Below, in pieces: positions 31,084-42,600 of a stretch of DNA of 64,000 nucleotides. The DNA is from Limnomonas spitsbergensis. Lineage: Eukaryota; Chlorophyta; Chlorophyceae; Chlamydomonadales. The position numbers were made by a program, and so were the translations under genes. Position 1 is the stretch's first letter. Each line of letters starts with the position of its first letter. Where the stretch lies: contig JAYJMM010000109.1 of NCBI GenBank assembly GCA_037349105.1, positions 838,501 to 902,500 on the forward strand, given 5' to 3'. Under the pieces are notes generated by a model that was not told where the DNA came from, searched no databases, and saw nothing but the letters and a program-made list of their open reading frames with translations.

Positions 31084-32293
31084 ATGATTCGAACCCGAAC
31101 ATCCTCAAGGCTGTACGCCAGCTGCTTGCAGCTGCTCCTCCTCGCCTTGACCACGTGGGTTTCCGCGAAAATCGACCCTGGCGCATTTCCCGGGACTCGC
31201 AGGTGGGTGCTGAGCGGAACTGCGAACCCAGGCATTCTACCAGTGATGCTGCATTACGTTCCAAATCATGGACCATATAATGGCGGGCACAGTATAAGTT
31301 TGACTAGGGCTTGATAGCCATACACAAAACAGCTGCTGTACCACACTGTATGCAGTCTCACAGACACGATTAAATTAGTCCTGTCAAGCAAAATTTGTTT
31401 GGCGACATAGAACCCACTCTGGCAGAAAATGAAAATAAACCCAAAGAGCTTGATTCATGGACACCCTTCTTTAAGGTGAGCATTTTTTTACTGCTGATGT
31501 GTAGGCAATTTAATTATGGGGAAATGAAGGAAATCATGCCAACCATGTCGAGTTCAAATTCAAACTCGAATTCAAAAATCTCTGTTCAGGGGCCTGCTCG
31601 GAAGGCGCTCACTCAGCGACAGCGGCGGCTACGTTGATGAGGCTTCAGAGCTGGTTGTGACATCTGCCGCTGGCAGCAGCGGGCCTGTCGCTGATGTGCC
31701 GAGCACAAGCGACACAAGCGACAGAAAGAGTCTCACTCAAGTCAGCCAGCAAGACACGCATCAAGTGCTGGAGGATAAAAGACGCCGCCTTAGGTGTGGT
31801 GCCGTATGCATATCCCTCCTTTATTTTCTGTCATAACCACAGCTGATCATATACAGGCAATCCGAAAAAGTGCCTGGCCAGCCGGCCAGCTCGCCTACCC
31901 GTCTGCCTTCCTGCCTTCCTGCCCACCTGCCTACCTGCCTGCCTGCCCGCCTGCCTGCCTGCCTGCCTGCCCGCCCGCCTGCCTGCTCGCCTGCCCGCCC
32001 GCCTGCCTGCCCGCCTGCCTGTCCGCTCGCCTGCTTGCTTGCCTGCCCGCCTGCCGGCCAGCCAGCTTGCCTGCCCGCCTGCCTGCCCACCTGCCAGCTT
32101 GCCTGCCCGCCTGCCGGCCAGCCAGCTTGCCTGCCCGCCTGCCTGCCCACCTGCCTGCCTGCCCGCCTGCCTGCCTGCCTGCCTGCTCGCCCGCCTGCCT
32201 GCTCGCCTGCCCGCCCGCCTGCCCGCCCGCCTGCCTGTCTGCTCGCCTGCTTGCTTGCCTGCCCGCCTGCCGGCCAGCCAGCTCGCCTGCCCG

Positions 32294-32336
<43 letters not shown>

Positions 32337-34660
32337 ACCAGCTCGCCTGCCCACCTGCCTGCCCGCCTGCCTGCCTGCCTGCCCGCCTGCCTTCCCGTCT
32401 GCCTTCCTGCCTGCCCGCCGTCCTGCCAGCTCGCCTGCCAGCCTGCCTTCCTGTCTGCCTTTGTGCCCGTCCTCCCACCCGCCTGCCCGCTAGAAGACGC
32501 CACGCCTCCGGGGGCTGTTCCACTATAAGCAGCAACAGGACTTGTTGTCAAAAGGGAAGAGATGAATCTATGCCCATCAAGGCTTCACAAGTCAGATTCC
32601 TGAAACATTGGACACCCTCCTCCCAATTCGGTCATGTGCCGCCACTGACATCGGGAAAGAAAGGTAGCGCTCGAACGCTGGCGGCTCACCCGAAAAATTG
32701 AACTGGAAAACTGGAAAACCTGAAAAAACGGGATGAATCAAAGTACTGCAATTCTTGTATTGCGATTTCTGGCTGTGTGACCACTATCGGCTGCTGACAG
32801 GGGCAGGAAGCTTTCAGAACAGGCGAGCGAGGCAAATGAAGCGGCACAGCTGACCAGGCTCATATATTGGACGACCACGGGGATCCTCAGACCTGCCCCA
32901 ATCGCTGCAGCCCCTAGCTATCCCATCAGTAACTTCGCTGCAGACCCCAAAAAAAAGACAGGGTGAGTGTCGAGTAGTAATCTCGCGGCATGACCTTAAT
33001 GCCCAGCCAGCCCAAGATGTGTGGTATGGACATAAAAGGCGTTCACACCTGTTGCAACATCTGAAGTCCTCACTTCTGCCCGCCTCAGCTCATAACTCTT
33101 TCTTTCGCAGTATCTTTACGGTGTTATGCACTTTCTTTATTTCAGCTTTGCAGGAGTCTCCACGTGCTGAGCAGACGCATGAGGTTGGGTCGCGAGTGCA
33201 TGGCACACCCTGCTGCCCAAATGATGGTCAAGAGTTTCCCTCCTAGGGTTTAGGGTTAAGTCTTTAGGGTTTTCCACCGGTTTTTCCCATAGGGTCCACC
33301 AGGCCACCTTCTGCTGGCCGCATGGCGGTCAGCACTGGACTGCTGATGAGGACCAAACCTGGAATGGCCTATGGCCGGGGGCCCAAGTAGCTGGGTTTGC
33401 AGCACCAGGCCCCTCACAGCTGGAGGCCGTGATGTAGCTGAATTATAGCTGAATCACCCTGAAATATGGACTGATGTGACAGCAGCGTAAGGCCCTACCC
33501 CTGATGCCCCCCCCCCCCCAAAAGCAATGCTTGCCCTTCTTAGTCCACCCCTTATTAAGTATCTCCACCCCTTATAAAGTATATCATTATGTTCATTTCT
33601 GTCTTACCATTGGCGTCTCTAGCGCCCTGTTTTTCTGGTGTCATCAGGGCACCCCTCCCCTGAAGCCCAGATTAGTAATTCTTTAAGAACTTCAATCCAA
33701 AGGAACATGTGCATTGTTATCATGTCTCTCTATCTGCTGCTCTGCTGCAGTAGCGGTGATGTTGAGGAAGGCAGCAAGCAGCCGGCCCCGAGTGGTGGCG
33801 CACATGGGAGGCGCAGGTGGGTAGGCTCCAGACCTTCCAAGGATGTTCAAACCCCGATAACTTGGCGCAGCAAATAATGTGTCTCCCTTTCATTCCGCAT
33901 TGAAGACCTCACTGAATGGCTGATGTGGCGCATCGTCATGCAGGATCCTCGATGCACGTTATGCCTACCCCCCTAGCTACATGAATCCCTCAATGGCCGC
34001 CGCTACACCTCAGAGCTCAGGGACCTCTATAGCTTATATCGCCACCGTGATGAGCAGTCTTGGAAAGCTGCGTCGTCTCACCAGGTGTGCTCCTTTTACA
34101 GGCCTGGCCTGTTTACGGACCTGGCCTTTTTCCGTTTTTTTTTTGACAGGCCTGGCCTATCCCTGCACCCAATGGCTTTTTGAACGCCAGGCATTGCGGA
34201 CATGTACCAGTACCGGTATTATCTGTTTTAACATGGATACATATTGATGCTCGCCTTCAAATATCACGAAGGCGAGAATCCCCCAACAAGGAGGGGAAGC
34301 ATGGCAGTGTGTGATGACGGTGTTTGAGGGGGACTGAAGACTTGACTGAACCACTGATGTGGCGCATCCTGCAGGGTCCGCCAAGAGCGCAGTAGCTCCT
34401 ACCCCCCTGGATACATGAATCCCATGTTCGCTGCCGCCACGCCTCAGTCCTCGGGGACCTCCACGGCCAATATCGCCACCACGATCGGCATGATCAACAT
34501 GTATGAGGGCCCAGCACCCGCGCCTGTGCCCGCCGGCGGTCCGATGGGAGTCGATGGAGGAGGCAAAGCAGTGGCCGTCACGGCATCAGCAAAAACGCCC
34601 GCAGAGGGTTATGCACCCTCGCCCTCGACGGGGCTTGTCACCGGTACCTTCAAAGGGTGA
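31084..34660 (+). CDS. Candidate multi-exon gene for a secreted protein, with duplicated exons
   Basis: Five segments with GT...AG borders join in frame: 31084-31202 (signal peptide; CLQLLLLALTTWVSA), 31590-31793 (SDSGGYVDEASELVVTSAAG ... VLEDKRRRL), 33751-33816 (SGDVEEGSKQPAPSGGAHG), 33944-34084 (YPPSYMNPSMAAATPQSSG) and 34375-34660 (YPPGYMNPMFAAATPQSSG, ending GLVTGTFKG and TGA). Every junction splits a codon after its second base (AG|GT donors), so exons are symmetric and could be skipped or duplicated. The last two exons are clearly copies of one another. An optional exon at 31379-31475 also follows exon 1 in frame but ends in another phase. Further exons between 31.8 and 33.7 kb are possible (for example 32496-32670). 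The product is not recognised, and the gene model is provisional. Confidence 0.4.
31890..32490 (+). repeat. GCCTGCCTGCCC low-complexity minisatellite
   Basis: Tetranucleotide CTGC/CCGC/CTGT words in larger blocks. A block of about 130 bp containing CTGCCGGCCAGCCAGC recurs near 32050, 32110 and 32265. It would lie in the intron after the 31590-31793 exon and yields spurious Pro/Ala/Cys ORFs on both strands. Confidence 0.8.
33240..33280 (+). repeat. Interstitial telomere-like motifs
   Basis: CCTAGGGTTTAGGGTTAAG and CTTTAGGGTTTTCC show short TTTAGGG-type runs, the plant and green-algal telomere motif. Confidence 0.4.
33915..34500 (+). repeat. Tandem segmental duplication covering an exon
   Basis: 33915-34060 and 34346-34485 align from CTGATGTGGCGCATC through the acceptor CAG and the exon body to ATCGCCACC. 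It creates the paired YPP-YMNP exons of the candidate gene. Confidence 0.65.
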
Positions 34661-36130
34661 TGGGATGGAGGGCTCCTAGGGAGCTTATCTGCCCGCAGGG
34701 TGCAGGCGGGCCATGTCTAGGGGCCTGACACAGAGGGACACGCATCATGCAGGATATGCTGTCGTGCGTGTTTATATTTTGTGGCTCGGCTAAGATTCAG
34801 TCACAATCAGGTACCACCTGGCCTCCAGCTGGAGGCCCTATGCACGGCCAGCTATATGTTTTAGGCCAATGGCTGTAGGCCAGTCGAGCATTGCTACCCA
34901 ATCCCAGGGTCTTTGTTGGCCTCAGGGAGGCTTGCCTAGGGTGGATTCGTCGCAGAAAAACGAAAGACTGATTCACCAAGTCGGGGACGGGCATGCCGGA
35001 GCTGCTGGCTGGTTGCCTCCATCGATGCCCCATGAGGGAACTAAGGGCCAGCTGTCCCAGCCTGCCTCCCCACGCCTTCGCTGTGGGATGCTTAATACCA
35101 GTACTTACCAATGCCTCCTTTTCCTGGCCTCTTGATTAATTCCCGTGGCATATCGAATAAATGGCGGTCACCTGTTCACCCAAAATCTCACGGGTCGTGA
35201 GTTGCAATTGAGCTTACACCATATAAGCTAAGCAAAGTTGCTAAGCTTCTTATTATGTTTTTTTCTTCTGTATGTCCATGCATGTGCGTAAGTCCCAATG
35301 AACCACCATTAGGGCACCCAATGGCCTGCAAACCCTAATATGAAGGCCATTGTATACCGTAACCAATAAATGGCACTGCGTGTGAGAGTCATAATCCAGG
35401 GCTGGCTGCTTTAGTGTGGCTTTATGTGGCTTTATAAGCCACTTGCATTTATTAATCCATCATCCTCTGATGCAGCTATGATGGCGTTCAAGTCATGTCG
35501 GAATGATGAGTGGCCATTGCGCAAATGTTCGTCCAATATCAACTTTTTGTCTGATCGTGTTTTAGCTGGCATTATCTTTTTATGGTTTGCTTCAATGATC
35601 GTCTTTCTAGATCGAATATGCAAATATGAAATATCGTTAATCTAATTGCACTCGATTTTGAAATTTTTTGTTTCTCTACTTACCATTTTGGATTGGTTAT
35701 TTGGTTCATTCGCCATGGATGCAAACTGGAGGCCATAATTTACGCTTCCAGATGAAAGTTGTGCGGCGCCCCCAATGTGCTGATTATTAAACAAGTACGG
35801 TCAGTTATCAATGGAGGTCAGTCATTTGCGGGCTTGCCCCGATCCCAAAAAATTGAAGTTCATTTGCTTGGTGAAGTAGGAGACGTTTGGTACTTACATT
35901 GCACTCGAGCACTGTTCTACTGCAGGCATCTCTGTGTCGGTAAGAGCCGATTAACACCTAGTTCAGTTCGCCGTTTCGGTTGATTGGTTCGGCGTCAGAA
36001 AGCCCTCTTGCGGGAAGCTCAGTACGTGGGGCTGGTAAGGACTGCGTTTGAAAAGCTGCCCTGGCTTGCATTATTGTTGAGGGCTACACCACTGGGGAGG
36101 GGCTGGGGTCGATGGCATGTACTTGTATCA
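34661..36130. other. No gene recognised
   Basis: Mixed-composition sequence with short ORFs only and no clear repeats. Confidence 0.35.
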
Positions 36131-36134
36131 GACG

Positions 36135-36190
36135 CCCACACGGCCGAGCCTTTTTTAAGCAGGGTCCAGAGGTGTGACGTCATTGACTTG
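36135..36190 (+). mobile_element. Solo LINE 3' tail
   Basis: CGCCCACACGGCCGAGCC, then AAGCAGGGTCCAGAGGTGTG and ACGTCATTGACTTG match the conserved tail. Confidence 0.55.
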
Positions 36191-36985
36191 TATCAGACAT
36201 AAGTCCTGAGACTCCGGACTCCTGAGGCATCATGGGACAAGGGAGGCAACGGGCGCCAGAGGAAACCGGGAAACGTAGGATGGGGTCAACAATCACTTGT
36301 CACATCAATCTAGCAGCAATCGATACCGCTAGTAATAAGGCTCACACAGCCTGACCTGACAGTCACAGCAACAACAAAATACCAACAGGCCACGAAGATC
36401 GGGAGTGCACAGGGACAATTCAGTGACATCGTCATTTGAAACCGCCATATACCGGGTGGCAGAAAACGTGTACGATTAGGAAGCTGGGCTGCAACTGGCA
36501 AGCCAGCTGTCGATTCAAAAAGGGGCAAAAAGACAGGTGCACGTTATTAATAAAACTTAGGCCGCTCGGAGCATGGCACGACGCTTCACCCACAGTGAGA
36601 CGCCGGATTGTTCGGGCGTGTTAATGTCACAACTTCATTAATTAGTAAGCAAGGGTTGAAGGCTGGTACTTTGGTACATTGCTCGGTACATCCCTCGTAG
36701 TACTAGTGGGTGGGCCGCTGGTCGCATGAAGGATCCTCATGCGCCTGCGTGCATTTGATTTTGAACCCATGCGCCCCCAAGTGAAAACACCAAAACATGA
36801 AAATTCTCACAATGACCACTGTTGGCAGCTAGTTTAATTTCAGGACCTTGTTGCATCGCTCTGGAACCCCAAATTCGCTTCAAATTCACCCATAAACACG
36901 AACTCCCCTGGAACACCGGCTCCCCCCGAACAACCATGCTCCGAAAAATATGCCATGCTCCTCATTGACTGCCTTTCGCACATGT

Positions 36986-38878
36986 TCAGATATACCAGCG
37001 CGCGGATCGTTGCTGGAAGACTAAGCTGCAGGCCGCTGCTGCCGCCGCCGCCGTCCCACTGCTGCTGCCTGCTCGCCGAGGTGCGGGGCTGTGATGAGCG
37101 GGCGAAGCCGCCACCTCCTGACCGCTCCTGCTGGCTGGTGAGGAGTCTGCAGTGGTCGCCTGCAGTGCACTGCCTACAGAAGCGCGCTGCAGGCCCCAAA
37201 AGAGGCCAAGCTTCCTCAGCCTCTCCGCCGGTCCTCCTGAGACCAAGTACTTGTGCCCCAGGGCGGCTTTTGAGGAGCCCTCGCCCCCGCCTGGCCAAGC
37301 GAACAAAACGGTCAAGGCCAGGGCACCCTTCCCTGGACGCCCACCTGCTGCCGTCAACGGGGCAGTGACGGCGGGCAGCAGGCAACAGGCAGCGTCCACC
37401 GAGCCAGCCGCCAGTAGCCGGCCACCGCCCGCAGCGCGCATACCGCCACAGCCAGAGAACGAGAAGCGCGCCTTGGCGGGCACACGGCCCTCCTTGCCTC
37501 GACCTCCAGCTCCTCCCAGGTGCGGGTGGTCGCCGCTGCGTGTCGCCTGTGCTGCAGCTATCCCAGACGCACGCGGGCCAAGGGCAAACAGCGCACCGTG
37601 CTTCACTGCGGATGTCGAGGCGCCCAGGCCGTCTCCTGCTGCCTCATACTCGCTGGCAGCTCTCACAGCCCGCTTAGTTTCCATTTTGTCAGAAAAGCCT
37701 GGCAGTGACGGCACAACCGATGCGGCAGTATCAGCAGTAGCAGATGGCTGCCAGCCCCCCACAACGAAGGGTGGGGAGGATCCAGCTGCGGCCTGGGCAG
37801 CTGCCGGGGCCTTGCAGCCAGAGGCAGATGCCGCAGCAGTCTTGGGCAGTACTGGGCGCGGCAGGCGGAAAAAACTAGCAAGGCTATTGAGCAGCCCCAA
37901 ACCTCGGGTCCCGCCCGGGGCAGGCCCGCTGCCAGATCCAACACGCCCAGATCCAGAAGATCCGTATCCAGGATCTACATCAGATCTGACCGCTGCGGCA
38001 TCCCCGCTAGCAATGCAGATCGGGCCAGCAGCGAGCCTCGTCCCAACGGTTCCCGCTGAGCGGGCCACAGCGCCTGCGGGTGGCTGCTTGCCCCGTGCGG
38101 CGCTAGCAGCCGCCGCCTGCCAGCCGCCGCCCCGCTCGCAACCGGAGGCGTGCGCTGTGCTCAACAGCACCTGCCCACACAGGGCTACGCCCGATGCCGA
38201 GGCTCGCTCCTCTCCTTTTCCTTCTTCTCCGCCAGCTCCCCGCGGCCGAGTGGGTGCGTCTGCCCGCTCTCGCCCGCCGTTGACCACCCTGGAGAGAGGC
38301 TGCACCAAGCCCCCCGTCAGCCGCTTGAGCCACACGGGCATCACGATCGGCCGCGGGGACACCAAATTCCGCAGCTCCGCATGCCAGCTACCAGGCAGCT
38401 TCCTTTCATCATCCGGCAGACAGACAGTGCCCGACAAAGCAGCACCATCGTCCAACCTCTCACCCCCGCATCTGACTTCAGTTCCAGATCCGCTACCATC
38501 GGATCTATCCGACCTGGATCCGCAGGCAGATCTGGACCTTTTGCCAGGCAGCGCAAAGCCACTGGCTGCTGCTACCAGAAGCGGCGAGACACACAGGGTA
38601 GCGACGGAGGCTGCGTTACCAGATCCAGCAGCTGCGGCCACCAAGGCAGATAATGACATCGCGGGTGATCGCGGGCGCGCCGCTTGAACCGTCTTGGTAC
38701 TGCTGACCCGGAGAGTAACTTCCGCAAGGCCTCGCACCCAGCCAGATGCTGCTAGCCCGGCGGACGGGGATAGCGCCGCGAGCGCCCTAGCAGAAGCCAG
38801 GCTCAGTGTCAGCGACCTGCGAGCACGGGGCATAAGTTTTAAGCGTGCACACTTAACCCTCCCCATCCTGGCAGTCAA
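36986..38878 (-). CDS. GC-rich 630-codon ORF, strand uncertain
   Basis: The minus frame encodes an Ala/Gly/Ser-rich protein with some ordered-looking parts: MPVWLKRLTGGLVQPLSRVV, GLGLLNSLASFFRLPRPVLP, GFSDKMETKRAVRAASEYEA. A 511-codon frame on the plus strand (37152-38687) is open in the register that shares third codon positions with it, so third-position GC cannot choose between them. I prefer the minus frame because it is longer and less Pro/Ser-dominated. No known domain is seen. It could be a fast-evolving nuclear protein or an open GC-rich stretch with no product. Confidence 0.35.
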   Translation of the reverse strand: MTARMGRVKCARLKLMPRARRSLTLSLASARALAALSPSAGLAASGWVRGLAEVTLRVSSTKTVQAARPRSPAMSLSALVAAAAGSGNAASVATLCVSPLLVAAASGFALPGKRSRSACGSRSDRSDGSGSGTEVRCGGERLDDGAALSGTVCLPDDERKLPGSWHAELRNLVSPRPIVMPVWLKRLTGGLVQPLSRVVNGGRERADAPTRPRGAGGEEGKGEERASASGVALCGQVLLSTAHASGCERGGGWQAAAASAARGKQPPAGAVARSAGTVGTRLAAGPICIASGDAAAVRSDVDPGYGSSGSGRVGSGSGPAPGGTRGLGLLNSLASFFRLPRPVLPKTAAASASGCKAPAAAQAAAGSSPPFVVGGWQPSATADTAASVVPSLPGFSDKMETKRAVRAASEYEAAGDGLGASTSAVKHGALFALGPRASGIAAAQATRSGDHPHLGGAGGRGKEGRVPAKARFSFSGCGGMRAAGGGRLLAAGSVDAACCLLPAVTAPLTAAGGRPGKGALALTVLFAWPGGGEGSSKAALGHKYLVSGGPAERLRKLGLFWGLQRASVGSALQATTADSSPASRSGQEVAASPAHHSPAPRRAGSSSGTAAAAAAACSLVFQQRSARWYI

Positions 38879-38924
38879 TGACCTGCCAGCACAGGCTTCA
38901 CGTTTTGGTCTTTAAGGGAGCCAC

Positions 38925-39080
38925 CTAAGCCATTTCAGGGTGCCACGTAAGCCCTTGTGCCACCTAAGCCTCTTTCAGGGTGCGACGTAAGCCCATGTCC
39001 CACCTAATCCTCTTTAAGGGTGCCACATAAGCCCTTTCAGGGTGCCACCTAAGCCATTTCAGGCTGCCACCTAAGCCATT
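38925..39080 (+). repeat. About 25-bp tandem repeat
   Basis: Six to seven copies of GCCACCTAAGCCATTTCAGG and variants lie just upstream of the minus-strand ORF. Confidence 0.65.
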
Positions 39081-39650
39081 TCAGGGACAACCACCTGCTG
39101 GCCGGTAGGCGCTGCTGCTTTCGGCGCCAGCAAGCTTGAAGGCTAGGGGCAGGACAGGAACCTGGATGCAGTCATTAGGTACAAGGGTTCCCCGCTTCCT
39201 TTCACTGCTAACAGTGCTTGTTCTGAGGATCACTGGGTTGGAGTTACAAAGTTAACGCATCCACCCACAGCCTTATTCTAAACGGCCAGGCAGAGCGAAC
39301 CGGGGAGGGTAACCAGCAACAAGAACCAAAACAGAACCTGAAACAACTGGATCGAATGCCATTCCGTCCCACGCCCCACATTCACACATTCCCACACCCC
39401 ACATTCAGGACCTGGTGGCACCCCTGGGTGGCACAAAAGAGGGTCAAAGGATTCATCCCCGGCCCAGATATTAGGGTTTCTCTTGCGCAGTGGTAGGGTT
39501 GATAGTTCCTAGGAGGGTGAGGATTTTTAACGTCAAGATACAAGGGGGTGTTGACCCCACAGGCTTAAGGGTTTAGGTCCTGAAGCTATCAGGGTTTTCA
39601 CCCTCTTCAGGTTGGACTTCAAGGGGTCCCTTTTCAAAACACATAATTAT

Positions 39651-42600
39651 TTATAAGTATACTGTACCGTACTGTTTATTAAAAAATAGCCCCAGCGGCC
39701 TGCCCGTTCTAGACCAAAAGCATATTTCGTCCGAGATAACCGTACAGAAAAAATAGTTGTTTAAGGACCCGACTGGCTCTAGCGCTGACTTTGAGAGATG
39801 CGGGTTCAGTTCGTACCTGACGATCATCCATGCATGCCATCCACAAAGGGACGCCACCGCTGCCGCTGATACGTCCGCGGATCGCCGCACTGCACCCCAG
39901 TTCTCCACATCAGTCACCACCTGCAGGAGGGGAAAGAACACATGCTTTCTGCAAATGATTTCCACCTACTTTCTACCCTACCATACCGATACATGATCGA
40001 TAGTTTTTACATGATTTCCACCTTATTCATGATTTCCGCCTAATTCATGATTTCCGCCTAATTCATGATTTCCGCCTAATTCATGATTTCCACCTAATTC
40101 ATGATTTCCACCTAATTCATACCGCACACAATTTATACTTTTTACATGATTTCCAGCCATAACCACTGCCCTTCCACAGACCGCCGCAATGTGCCCCATT
40201 CCTCCACATCTATATCCACTGCGCGTCCATCATATCAGATACTTGAACACTGCCATTTCTCTCACTCATGTGCACCCCTCACCCAACCACACCCCTCACC
40301 TGCATCCCCCCCCCCCGAGCACCACACCCACCAACTCATGCACCTCCCACCTGTGACAGCGAGATGAAGGGCCAGTGTAGATGGCTCAGCGCCCCCTCCT
40401 GCTTCACCTTGCATAAGTACTGTGGGGGGAAAGCAACGCCAAACAGGAGGTCAAGCTGAGACAACGCATACCAGGCACAAACAGTGTTCAGATTCAAGCG
40501 GACACACATATGCAGGTGGCTCAGCGCCCCCTCCTGCATCACCTTGCACAAGTACTGCGGGGGGAGAGACATCGCATACCAGGCACAAACAGACAAGGAG
40601 GCAACACCAAACAGGAGGTCAGGCTGTGACAGGAGGCAACACCAAACAGGAGGTCAGGCTGTGACAGGAGGCAACACCAGACAGAAGGTCAGGCTGTGAC
40701 AGGAGGCAACACCAAACAGGAGGTCAGGCTGTGACAGGAGGCAACACCAAACAGGAGGTCAGGCTGTGACAGGAGGCAACACCAAACAGGAGGTCAGGCT
40801 GTGACAGGAGGCAACACCAGACAGGAGGTCAGGCTATGACAGGAGGCAACACCAAACAGGAGGTCAGGCTGTGACAGGAGGCAACACCAAACAGGAGGTC
40901 AGGCTGTGACAGGAGGCAACACCAGACAGGGGGCCAGGCTGTGACAGGAGGCAACACCAGACAGGGGGTCAGGCTGAGACAGGAGGCAACACCAGACAGG
41001 GGGCCTGGCTGTGACAGGAGGCAACACCAGACAGGGGGTCAGGCCGTGACAGGAGGCAACACCAGACAGGGGGTCAGGCTGAGACAGGAGGCAACACCAG
41101 ACAGGGGGTCAGGCTGTGACAGGAGGCAACACCAGACAGGGTGTCAGGCTGTGACAGGAGGCAACACCAGACAGGGGGTCAGGCTGAGACAGGAGGCAAC
41201 ACCAGACAGGGGGTCAGGCTGAGACAGGAGGCAACACCAGACAGGGGGTCAGGCTGAGACAGGAGGCAACACCAGACAGGAGGTCGGGCTGTGACAGGAG
41301 GCAACACCAGACAGGAGGTCGGGCTGTGACAGGAGGCAACACCAGACAGGAGGTCGGGCTGTGACAGGAGGCAACACCAGACAGGAGGTCGGGCTGAGAC
41401 AACGTACCCCAGGCACAAACAGTGCGCACATTCAAGAAACTCACATTTTGCAAGGGACCTGAATTGAGAGTGAAGCAAACGCTTCAAAGGATCACAACCC
41501 TGTATCTCACCCCAGCCTCCAGCATCGCACCCCCGCCTCTGCTGGTTCACACGGTAGCAGGTCACCGACTTGGCAGAGGCGGTATGTTACTATTTTGGGC
41601 TGTGAAATACAAAAAGAGGAACACGGATTTCTCTGCCGGTTAGGCTCGCCCCTCCCGCCCCCTTCCCGGCCACACACACCTTCTGCTTTACATGGTAGGC
41701 CGTGCTCCTCTCCTTCCCAGTCAGATGCTTCACCAGATTGTTGGCATAATGCCTGCATGGTAAAAGTGCCCGCTCGGAGGGGCGTAATGGATGGGTCAAA
41801 GGGCCTGGATTTAATGGATGGGTCAAACAGCCTGGATTTAATGAATGGGTCAAACAGCCTGGATTTAATGGATGGGTCAAACAGCCTGGATTTAATGGAT
41901 GGGTCAAACAGCCTGGATTTAATGAATGGGTCAAACAGCCTGGATTTAATGGATGGGTCAAAGGGCCTGGATTTAATGAATGGGTCAAACAGCCTGGATT
42001 TAATGGATGGGTCAAACAGCCTGGATTTAATGAATGGGTCAAACAGCCTGGATTTAATGGATGGGTCAAAGGGCCTGGATTTAATGGATGGGTCAAACAG
42101 CCTGGATTTAATGGATGGGTCAAAGGGCCTGGATTTAATGGATGGTACGAAGGGCACAATGGGAGGTGGTCAACATCGTGTTCAGATAGGGACAAGGATG
42201 GTGGGCGGCCTCTATGAGGGTGGGACGATATGAGAGGGCATGTGAACCAACTTGGGCACCACCATGAAGGAACAAATGTTTCAAATTCAAATTTTGAAGC
42301 ATCAGGCCACTTGCAGCAATTCTTGCAGCGCTCGTATCCCCCAATGCAGCTTTCCTAGGCATCTACATTGGATACAGCTCTGCTCTAGCAACCGCCACCG
42401 GGGACATTCAAATTCAAACGATCAAATTCAAGCATTCCTCCCCCACCCACCTGCAATCGTTGTTCATCAGTACGTATTTGAGCGGTTGGGAGTTGTTGAA
42501 GCTGCGGATATGGTGTGCCGACAGCTCTGTGGTGCCGATATGCACCACTGGCAGCTCAGGGGGCAGCTCCGACAGACTGTGCTCACGGATCTCACCACAA

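Noticed and set aside
31794..32701. Pro/Ala/Cys ORFs of about 180-240 codons
   Set aside because: Produced by the GCCTGCCTGCCC array. No support beyond low complexity.
33240..33280. Chromosome end or telomere
   Set aside because: Only two or three TTTAGGG-like words, with unique sequence on both sides.
40597..41400. CRISPR-like regular repeat
   Set aside because: The 35-bp units adjoin directly with no spacers, inside an intron.
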